From Streptomyces asoensis (lineage in GTDB: Bacteria > Actinomycetota > Actinomycetes > Streptomycetales > Streptomycetaceae): a stretch of DNA of 64,000 nucleotides. Location: positions 8,990,001-9,054,000 of the forward strand of contig NZ_CP049838.1 of the NCBI RefSeq assembly GCF_013085465.1. Reading direction: 5' to 3'. How positions within the stretch are numbered: position 1 is the stretch's first letter; the number at the start of each line of letters is the position of its first letter. Made by a program: the position numbers and the translations under genes. This document shows positions 1 to 6,177 of this stretch, piece after piece. The notes beneath the pieces are model-generated. The model searched no databases. It saw only the letters and a program-made list of their open reading frames with translations, and was not told where the DNA came from.

Positions 1-305
1 CTGTGGAGGGTTCTGGAGGGCTCCGGAGGAGGGATCCGGGGGCGCGAGCGGAATGTTTCAGGCCGATTAACGAAGCTATGGAAATCGGTCATCGAGCCGA
101 CCGAAGGGATCATGAAGCGCTTGTTTCCGGCGTTGGAACGTTCGAATTTCGTTACTTCTCGCCACTGATTCAATACGCAAGGTTACTGAAACCCATGGGG
201 TCGATGTGAGATTCGGCGGCGGACTCGGCAGACTCGCGCTCGCCGCGTTCGACACAGACCGAGCCGGACCGGCACACCCCCGAATCGAGCGGAAGGATGC
301 ACACA
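1..305. other. Upstream region of the protease inhibitor gene, no gene seen
   Basis: No convincing coding sequence. The first 35 bases are purine-rich with repeated GGAGG-like words. GGAAGG at 291-296 is the ribosome-binding site of the next gene; a promoter must lie in this stretch, but no clear -35/-10 pair was recognised. Confidence 0.5.
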
Positions 306-740
306 ATGCGGAACACCGCGCGCTGGGCAGCGACCCTCGGCCTCACGGCCGCCACCGTCTGCGGATCCCTCACCGGATCCGCGCTCGCCGCCCCGGCCGC
401 AGCGCCGACCTCCCTCTACGCCCCGTCGGCCCTCGTGCTGACCGTGGGCCACGGAGAGAGCGCCGCCACCGTCAACGCGGCCCGGGCCGTCACCCTGAAC
501 TGCGCCCCGACGCCTTCCGGCACCCATCCCGCCGCCGCCCTCGCCTGCGCCGAACTGCGCGCCTCCGGCGGCGATATCGACGCCCTGGCGGGCCCGGGCG
601 ACGCCATCTGTACGAGGCAGTACGACCCGGTGGTCGTCACCGTCGACGGCGTATGGCAGGGCAAGCGCGTCTCCTTCGAGCGCGCCTTCTCCAACGAGTG
701 CGTGAAGAACGCTGCCGGGAGCAGCCTCTTCGCGTTCTGA
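306..740 (+). CDS. ssi: Streptomyces subtilisin inhibitor (SSI family)
   Basis: Secreted proteinaceous inhibitor of serine proteases, 144 aa. A Sec signal peptide (about 1-30, ending in an Ala-rich ALAAPAAAP stretch) precedes the compact inhibitor domain with its SSI hallmark words [39 protein letters not shown] and NECVKN. Four cysteines (about 66, 81, 102, 132) fit the two family disulfides. The reactive loop reads CTRQYDP, so by alignment to SSI (CPMVYDP) P1 is Arg, which points to trypsin-like targets. An in-frame ATG lies 9 bases upstream, but GGAAGG at 291-296 is correctly spaced for ATG 306. A likely natural target class is the secreted S1 protease family, one member of which lies 13 kb away. 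Confidence 0.95.
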   Translation: MRNTARWAATLGLTAATVCGSLTGSALAAPAAAPTSLYAPSALVLTVGHGESAATVNAARAVTLNCAPTPSGTHPAAALACAELRASGGDIDALAGPGDAICTRQYDPVVVTVDGVWQGKRVSFERAFSNECVKNAAGSSLFAF

Positions 741-868
741 GACCGGGATCGCGTGGTCCCCGTGGACGCCGAGAGAGGCTCGTGAAGTGGGGAGTGCGAG
801 CCCCTGACACGGGACCGGCGTGATCCCGATACCCGGAGGCCGGACGGGCGGTGTGGGGCTGCCCGCCG

Positions 869-909
869 GCCTCCGGTGCGCGCGTTCTCGACAAGCGCGC
901 GCCGGAGGC
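869..909. terminator. Bidirectional hairpin between convergent genes
   Basis: A 15-bp stem (869-883 with 895-909, one G-T mismatch) and an 11-nt loop sit between the inhibitor gene and the convergent CDGSH gene, 3 bp from the latter's stop. No T-tract, as is usual in Streptomyces. Confidence 0.65.
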
Positions 910-912
910 TCC

Positions 913-1110
913 CTAGGACCGCTCCCGGTGGCTGGTGTCGCACCAGGGATAGCGGCGGCTGCGCCGGCAGGTGCACAGGGCGACCCGGAAGCGGTCGGAG
1001 GTGACCGTGGTGCCGTCCTCCAGTTCCACCTCGACCGGCCCCTCGACGAGCAGGGGACCCCGGCGCTGGACGCTGATCCGACAGGGCCTGTCAGCAGGGG
1101 AGTTCGGCAC
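913..1110 (-). CDS. CDGSH iron-sulfur domain protein
   Basis: Small soluble protein, 65 aa, predicted to bind a 2Fe-2S cluster through three Cys and one His. The C-terminal motif reads CTCRRSRRYPWCDTSH, matching the family pattern C-x-C-x2-(S/T)-x3-P-x-C-D-x-x-H. The N-terminal part (ISVQRRGPLLVEGPVEVELED) is the beta-rich lead-in seen in bacterial single-CDGSH proteins. GTG start; its first 20 bases overlap the end of the upstream methyltransferase, so the two are probably translationally coupled. The redox partner is unknown. Confidence 0.88.
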   Translation of the reverse strand: MPNSPADRPCRISVQRRGPLLVEGPVEVELEDGTTVTSDRFRVALCTCRRSRRYPWCDTSHRERS

Positions 1111-1744
1111 GGACGACCACCAGTTCCTCGTTCTCGTCGTCGGCGGACAGCAGGCCCCGCTCCCGCAGCCAGTCCCTGCGCTCGCGCAGGACCGGGCCGA
1201 AGGGGATGCGGCGGCGTCGCGTCACGGACGCCTTCAGGCCGGACGTGCGCAGGACCGCCAGCGTGCTCGCGGGGTCACTGAGCGCGGAGTGGACCATCAG
1301 CAGCACCCCGCCGGGCCGCAGCAGCAGGGGCGCCTCGAGGCAGATCCGGTCGAGCAGGAGCCTGCCGTCACCGCCGCCGTCCCAGGCCCGGGCCGTTCCG
1401 CGCCCCGTACGATCGCCGGCCGGCGCGGGCACGTACGGCGGGTTGGTCAGGATCAGGTCGAAGGACTGTCCGTGCACCGGGGCGAAGAGGTTGCCGCGAT
1501 GCACGCGCACCGGCAGCCGTTCCCGCCAGGCGTTGAGGCGGGCGGAGTACACCGCGCGCCAGGACACGTCGACGGCGGTGACCCGCGTGCCGCGCCGCGC
1601 GGCCTCCAGGGCCAGCGCGCCGGTGCCGGTCCCCACGTCGAGGACGTCGGCGCCCGGGAGCAGCGGTTCTTCGGACAGTGCCCCGGCCAGCAGGGCGGTG
1701 TCCTCCTGGGGGGCGTACACGCCCGGGAGTACGAGAGGATTCAC
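1091..1744 (-). CDS. HemK/PrmC-like class I SAM methyltransferase
   Basis: Predicted S-adenosylmethionine-dependent N-methyltransferase. Motif I is DVGTGTG, the acidic strand after it is VTAVDVS, and the catalytic NPPY motif (LILTNPPYVPAP) is characteristic of methylation of amide or amino nitrogens in glutamine or nucleic acids. About 217 aa from the GTG at 1744 (NPLVLPGVYAPQEDT follows); a TTG at 1765 is also possible and neither has a strong ribosome-binding site. It resembles the short HemK-related group without the PrmC N-terminal domain, so the substrate is uncertain. It lies between the heme-oxygenase-fold gene (2-25 bp gap) and the CDGSH gene (20-bp overlap), so the three look like one operon. 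Confidence 0.85.
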   Translation of the reverse strand: MNPLVLPGVYAPQEDTALLAGALSEEPLLPGADVLDVGTGTGALALEAARRGTRVTAVDVSWRAVYSARLNAWRERLPVRVHRGNLFAPVHGQSFDLILTNPPYVPAPAGDRTGRGTARAWDGGGDGRLLLDRICLEAPLLLRPGGVLLMVHSALSDPASTLAVLRTSGLKASVTRRRRIPFGPVLRERRDWLRERGLLSADDENEELVVVRAELPC

Positions 1745-1768
1745 GCCGACCAAGTACCCAGACAATCA

Positions 1769-2782
1769 CTAAATATGGGCTTTTGTCTGATCAGGGAGCG
1801 GGGTACGCAGGGAGGACTCTCCCGCGCGCCAGGCCGTGAGCAGGCGGGCGGCCAGGCGGTCCTCCAGGTGCCCGGTGGCGTCGAGGCCGAAGGTGATGTC
1901 GGGGGCCAGATGCGGTTCCTCGTCCAGCAGGCCGCCGATGACGTCGTGGCGCACCACCTGCTCGTGTACGGCGTCGGCCTCGACGTGCTCGTCGTAGAAG
2001 TGCACGGCGGCGGGCCCGGCGTCCGCGCGGCGCATCGCCTGCGCGAGCCGTCGGGAACCGGGCGAGGAGGTGATCTCGACCGCCGCGAAGTGGCCCACGA
2101 GGGCGCCCCTGAGGGCCCGGTGCAGGCCGAAGAGGGACATCAGGTTGACCGTGGCCAGCGTCTCGGCGCACGCGGCGTCCAGATAGCGGCCGTAGGTGGT
2201 GTCGAGGCCCAGGTCCGTCATCAGGTCCGCGAACAGCCGGGCGTGGACGCGGTCGGGGCGGCCGCCGCCCCACTCGTCGAACTCCACCGCCGCCATCGCC
2301 GCCTTGGCCCGGCCCCACAGCCTCGGCAGCACCCACGCGTGCGGGTCCGCCTCCTTGAGGTGGTACAGGGACCGTTGGGCCGCGTACTCGCGCAGCTGCC
2401 ACAACTCGCCCTCGGCCGCGAGGAAATGGCTGACGCCCGAGCCCTCGACGGGCTCGACGAGAAGCTCCGCGAGCGCGTCCTCGACGGAGTCGTGGACCGG
2501 TGTGTCCTCGCGCAGGGCGATCAGAAAGCGGTGCTCCAGCGCGGCCCGCACCCGCAGCAGACCGGGATCCCACTCCCGGTCCGGGGCCACCCCCGCGAAA
2601 CCGCGGTAGTGCAGCTCGTAGCAGAGGTACAGGGCCAGCTGGAGATCATCGCCGTACGCGGAGGCGCAGGCGACCGTCTCCGCCGCCGGAAGCGCATCCG
2701 CGCCCGCCAGATATCCGCGGACGGCCGCGGACACCGGGCCCCGGGCGACCGGCAGCTGTGGTCCATGGGGGTCGTGTGCCAT
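1769..2782 (-). CDS. Iron-containing redox enzyme family protein (heme-oxygenase-like fold)
   Basis: All-helical protein of about 337 aa resembling the actinobacterial iron-containing redox enzyme family, a non-heme branch of the heme-oxygenase-like diiron fold. Candidate metal-ligand stretches are LYLCYELHYRGF near the N-terminus, VGHFAAVEITSSPGSRR in the middle and AVHFYDEHVEADAVHEQ towards the C-terminus (Glu/His clusters with the ExxH-type spacing expected in this fold). The reading frame extends upstream to 2845, but that extension enters a tandem repeat, so the ATG at 2782 (MAHDPHGPQ) is preferred. It heads a minus-strand operon with the methyltransferase and CDGSH genes; an association with an Fe-S protein fits a redox role, but the substrate is unknown. 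Confidence 0.75.
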   Translation of the reverse strand: MAHDPHGPQLPVARGPVSAAVRGYLAGADALPAAETVACASAYGDDLQLALYLCYELHYRGFAGVAPDREWDPGLLRVRAALEHRFLIALREDTPVHDSVEDALAELLVEPVEGSGVSHFLAAEGELWQLREYAAQRSLYHLKEADPHAWVLPRLWGRAKAAMAAVEFDEWGGGRPDRVHARLFADLMTDLGLDTTYGRYLDAACAETLATVNLMSLFGLHRALRGALVGHFAAVEITSSPGSRRLAQAMRRADAGPAAVHFYDEHVEADAVHEQVVRHDVIGGLLDEEPHLAPDITFGLDATGHLEDRLAARLLTAWRAGESSLRTPLPDQTKAHI

Positions 2783-2821
2783 GCGCGCCGGGTACCCCAC
2801 GGGCACCGAGCCACCCGCCCG

Positions 2822-3150
2822 CGTCCGGATCACGCGGAGCGCCACTCCGCACCGAACGGCTCACCCGGCCGGACCGGATCATGGCTGCTGACCAGTCCGG
2901 GTGCGGCCGAGTGGCCGCTGGGGCCGGCGCCCGGGGCACCCGCAGGCGGGTGCGGATCGCGCGGAGCGCCACTCCGCACCGAACGGCCGTGACGGCTCAT
3001 CCGGCCGGACCGGATCATGGTTGCTCACCAGTCCGGGTGCGGCCGAGTGGCCGCTGGGGCCGGCGCCCGGGCCACGCGCAGGCGGGTGCGGATCGCGCGG
3101 AGCGCCACTCCGCACCGAACGGCCGTGACGGCTCATCCGGCCGGACCTGG
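2822..3150. repeat. 136-bp direct tandem repeat with internal palindrome
   Basis: Two almost identical 136-bp units lie side by side (for example GGATCATGG near 2877 and again 136 bp later), followed by a partial third. A further partial copy at the left lacks 9 bases. Each unit contains a nested inverted repeat: GCGGAG-5 nt-CTCCGC inside GTGCGGA...TCCGCAC (about 2950-2980 and 3086-3116). It lies upstream of the redox-enzyme gene. All frames are open for some distance because of high GC, but no protein is recognisable. Confidence 0.85.
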
Positions 3151-3343
3151 CCATGGCCGCCCGCCGGCTCGGGTCGGCCAGAGTGGCGGCCGAGCTGCTC
3201 GGTCGAGGGAGGCGATCGGTCGCTGACCGGGCGCCCCCGGCTCAGTCGTCCCGTGACTCCGGCGGAGTCGTCGGCCGGTGACTGAGGGTGTCGGTGGCCT
3301 GTCTCGGCCGGGCCGCTCGGACTCAAGAGCGCCGATGCGGGGG
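3151..3343. other. Intergenic remainder between repeat and phosphatase gene
   Basis: No gene seen. It contains only the hairpin at 3241-3286 and unremarkable GC-rich sequence. Confidence 0.5.
3241..3286. terminator. Nested stem-loop downstream of Ppx/GppA gene
   Basis: Outer arms CTCAGTC (3241-3247) and GACTGAG (3280-3286) enclose an inner perfect stem GACTCCG-G-CGGAGTC (3255-3269). Located 58 bp beyond the phosphatase stop. Confidence 0.5.
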
Positions 3344-4429
3344 TCAGCGAACTCGGTCTGCCGCAGGCTCTCCGGCCGCGCGCTGCGCGGGGGTTCCGGC
3401 CGGTGTCCGGGCAGGTGAGGGGCCGTGTTGTGCGAGGCGCAGGGGCACCGGCTCCGGGGCTGCCTCCTCCTCCTCGTCGGTGAGCCGGCTGACCTCGGCC
3501 CACCAGGCCGGGCCGTCCTCCATGTGCCGCAGCATGACGCCCTCGCGGATCGCCCACGGGCAGACGGTGACCGAGGTCAGTCCGGTCAGCTTCATCGCCG
3601 TGTGCCCGATCACCGCGCCGGCCAGGCTCTGCGCGGCGCGCGGCGCGGAGATGCCGGGCAGTCGGGAGCGTTCGGCGGCGGGCAGGGCGGCCAGGGTGGA
3701 AATGGCCTCGCGCAGGTCGCCGCGGCGCAGGGTGCGGTCCATGAAGGGGCCGTGCCGTCCGGGGGCGGCCCCGCACAGCCGGCCGAGCTGCTGGAAGGTG
3801 CGGGAGGTGGCCACCGCCGTACGCGGTCCCTCCCAGCGGACCCGGGCGGCCACGTCCCTGAGCTGGTGGCGGATCCTGCGCCGTGCCGCACGGAGGGCCT
3901 CCGGGGACGGCGGGTCGTGGTCCGCGAAGAAGTCGTGGGTGAGCCGGCCCGCCCCCAGGGGCAGTGAGGCCACGAAGTCCGGCAACCGGCCCCGGCCGAA
4001 GGCCACTTCGAAGGAGCCGCCGCCGATGTCCAGCAGGGCGAGCGGCCCGCAGCGCCAGCCCATCCAGCGGCGGGCCCCGAGGAAGGTCAGCTCGGCCTCC
4101 ACCTCGCCCGGCAGGGTGCACAGTGCGACGCCGGTCCGGGACCGGACCTCGCGCAGCACCTCGCGCCGGTTGGGGGCCGCCCGCACCACGGCGGTCGCGA
4201 AGGCGAGTGGGCCCGCCGCACCCCACCGGTCCGCGGTCCGGGCCGCCGCGGCGACCGCTCGGACGAGCCGTTCCACGGCCTCGTCCGGGATGAGGTCGCC
4301 CGGCGCGACCTGCTCGGCCAGCCTCAACCGCCACTTGGCCGTGTGCACCGGCAGAGGGACCCCGCCCGCCGCGTCCGCCACCACCAGCCGCACGGTGTTC
4401 GATCCCACGTCCAGCACGCTGATTCTCAT
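3344..4429 (-). CDS. Ppx/GppA family phosphatase
   Basis: Predicted exopolyphosphatase or guanosine pentaphosphatase, cytoplasmic, 361 aa, of the sugar kinase/actin ATPase fold. The N-terminal phosphate-1 motif is LDVGSNTVRLVV (about 5-16) and the phosphate-2 motif is LLDIGGGSFEVAFG (about 131-144). Around 300 residues match the short two-domain Ppx of actinobacteria; the last 40 residues are a Pro/Ala/Arg-rich disordered tail. The enzyme would release phosphate from polyphosphate or (p)ppGpp and so link to phosphate and stringent signalling. ATG at 4429; monocistronic by appearance. The specific substrate cannot be told from sequence. Confidence 0.9.
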   Translation of the reverse strand: MRISVLDVGSNTVRLVVADAAGGVPLPVHTAKWRLRLAEQVAPGDLIPDEAVERLVRAVAAAARTADRWGAAGPLAFATAVVRAAPNRREVLREVRSRTGVALCTLPGEVEAELTFLGARRWMGWRCGPLALLDIGGGSFEVAFGRGRLPDFVASLPLGAGRLTHDFFADHDPPSPEALRAARRRIRHQLRDVAARVRWEGPRTAVATSRTFQQLGRLCGAAPGRHGPFMDRTLRRGDLREAISTLAALPAAERSRLPGISAPRAAQSLAGAVIGHTAMKLTGLTSVTVCPWAIREGVMLRHMEDGPAWWAEVSRLTDEEEEAAPEPVPLRLAQHGPSPARTPAGTPAQRAAGEPAADRVR

Positions 4430-4488
4430 GGACCGCGAGTACCCAGGGCTAAACCTCCGCGCGTTCCGCCGCTCCGGGACATGACACG

Positions 4489-4523
4489 GAGGGGCCGCCG
4501 TCCCTCGTGGACGGCGGCCCCTC
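4489..4523. terminator. Perfect 15-bp hairpin after MFS gene
   Basis: Arms 4489-4503 and 4509-4523 pair perfectly around a 5-nt loop. It lies about 30 bp past the stop of the minus-strand MFS transporter gene. Confidence 0.75.
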
Positions 4524-4552
4524 TCCCTGGTACGGCTCTGGCGGAAGGCCCG

Positions 4553-6055
4553 TCACATGTGGACCACCGGTGCCGCGTCCGCGTCCTGCTGCGGCACCCC
4601 GCGGCGGAAGAGCAGGAACGCGATGACCGCGCCCGCCGCGAAGAAGCCGGCCGACCACCAGAAGGCGGTGGTGTAGCTCTCGATGGTCGCCTGCGCCTGG
4701 ACCAGCTTGTTCGCCGGGTTCTTCCCCACCAGGTAGTCGGCGGCGGCGCTCGCCGCCAGGGTGTTCAGCAGGGCCGTACCGATCGAACCGCCCACCTGCT
4801 GCATGGCGTTGACCGTGGCGGAGGCCACGCCCGCGTCCTCGGCGGCGACCCCGCCGGTGGCCATCTGCATGGCGGGCGGCATGACCAGGCCGAGGCCGAT
4901 ACCGGTGATGACCAGCTGCGGCAGCACCGCGCTCACGTAGTCGGAGCCGACGCCGATCCCGGTCAGCCAGGCCATGCCCACCGCGGCGATCGCGAAGCCC
5001 AGCGGGATGACCGCCTTCGGGCCCAGGCGAGGCACCAGGGCCGTGGTGCCGACCTGCGCCGCCACCATGAGCGCCCCGACCATCGGCAGGAACGCCAGAC
5101 CCGTCTTCGTCGGGCTGAAGCCCAGGTTCAGCTGGAGGTAGTACGTGAGGAAGAGGAACACGCCGAACATGCCGGCGCCGGAGATCAGCACGGCCAGGAA
5201 CGAGGCCGCCCGGTTGCGGTCGAGGAGGATGCGCAGCGGCAGCAGCGGGTGTGCGGCCCGCGTCTGCCACCAGGCGAAGGCCGCGAGCAGCGCTCCGCCC
5301 GCGATCAGGAAGCCCCAGGTCTGCGGCGAGTCCCAGTCGTGGGTCTCCGCGTTGGAGAAGCCGTAGACCAGGGAGAACAGACCGGCGGCGACCAGGACCG
5401 TACCCGGCACGTCCAGCTTGGAGTTCTCGGCGTCGCGGTGGTTGGACAGCAGCAGCCAGCCGCCCGCGACGGCGACGACGGCGATGGCCACGTTGACGTA
5501 CAGCGTCCAGCGCCAGTCGAGCGCGTCGGTCAGGATGCCGCCGAGCAGCAGGCCCACCGCGCCGCCCGCGCCGGCGATGGCGCCGTAGACGCTGAACGCC
5601 TTGGCGCGTTCCTTGGCGTCGGTGAAGGTGGTGTTGAGCAGCGACAGCGCGGCGGGCGCGAGGAGCGCGCCGAAGGCGCCCTGGAGCGCGCGGGCGGTGA
5701 CCAGCATCTCGAAGTTGGTCGCGGCACCGCCCAGGGCGGAGACGGCGGCGAAGCCGACGACGCCGATCAGGAAGGCCGTCTTACGGCCGAAGAGGTCGGC
5801 TATCCGGCCGCCGAGCAGCAGCAGGGAGGCGAACGCCAGCGCGTACGCGGTGACGATCCACTGCCGGTTGCCGTCGGAGAAGCCGAGGTCGGCCTGGGCC
5901 GAGGGGAGGGCGATGTTCACGATGGTGGCGTCCAGCACCACCATCAGCTGGGCCAGGGCGACGACCGCGAGGATCCACCACTTCTTGGCGGATGCTGCGG
6001 ACGGCGCCTGGTCGGCGCCCGTGCGGGTGCCGTCCGTCAGGGTCTTCGGAGACAT
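4553..6055 (-). CDS. MFS drug exporter, DHA2 (EmrB/QacA) type
   Basis: Predicted proton-driven multidrug efflux protein of the plasma membrane, 500 aa with about 14 transmembrane helices. TM1 carries the DHA2 motif LDATIVNIALP, the loop 2-3 motif is GGRIADLFGRK (motif A), and motif C-like GAIAGAGGAVGLLLGG follows. Start ATG 6055, with motif-bearing TM1 about 25 residues in. The upstream 120 bp contain several GAAAC/GTTTC palindromes that look like a TetR-family operator, yet no regulator gene is adjacent. It follows the peptide-export operon on the same strand but the operator region suggests its own promoter. Confidence 0.92.
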   Translation of the reverse strand: MSPKTLTDGTRTGADQAPSAASAKKWWILAVVALAQLMVVLDATIVNIALPSAQADLGFSDGNRQWIVTAYALAFASLLLLGGRIADLFGRKTAFLIGVVGFAAVSALGGAATNFEMLVTARALQGAFGALLAPAALSLLNTTFTDAKERAKAFSVYGAIAGAGGAVGLLLGGILTDALDWRWTLYVNVAIAVVAVAGGWLLLSNHRDAENSKLDVPGTVLVAAGLFSLVYGFSNAETHDWDSPQTWGFLIAGGALLAAFAWWQTRAAHPLLPLRILLDRNRAASFLAVLISGAGMFGVFLFLTYYLQLNLGFSPTKTGLAFLPMVGALMVAAQVGTTALVPRLGPKAVIPLGFAIAAVGMAWLTGIGVGSDYVSAVLPQLVITGIGLGLVMPPAMQMATGGVAAEDAGVASATVNAMQQVGGSIGTALLNTLAASAAADYLVGKNPANKLVQAQATIESYTTAFWWSAGFFAAGAVIAFLLFRRGVPQQDADAAPVVHM

Positions 6056-6096
6056 GGGGGAACCACTCCAGGGACGTGAGGGCAAAGAACACGTAA

Positions 6097-6157
6097 ACGA
6101 AACGGTTTCGTACACATGGAGGCTAGACCAGTTTCTGCGAAACGGCAAAGTTTCGTT
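6097..6157. promoter_or_regulatory. Candidate TetR-type operator cluster for the MFS gene
   Basis: A perfect 15-bp palindrome ACGAAAC-G-GTTTCGT (6097-6111) is followed by two overlapping inverted repeats built of the same half-site: GTTTC-3 nt-GAAAC (6131-6143) and CGAAAC-6 nt-GTTTCG (6138-6155). They lie 42-100 bp upstream of the MFS start codon. The local base composition is notably AT-richer than its surroundings. Confidence 0.65.
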
Positions 6158-6177
6158 AGCGGGAGTGAGCCCGGGCC

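Noticed and set aside
971-2992. A 673-codon plus-strand open frame
   Set aside because: It lies antisense to three recognisable minus-strand genes (CDGSH, methyltransferase, redox enzyme); Arg/Gly/Pro-rich product with no domain. A shadow caused by high GC.
2822-3150. CRISPR-like array
   Set aside because: Units are directly adjacent and 136 bp long without variable spacers; no cas genes.
3015-4334. A 439-codon minus-strand frame over the tandem repeat
   Set aside because: Overlaps the Ppx/GppA gene in another frame and runs into the repeat; no domain.
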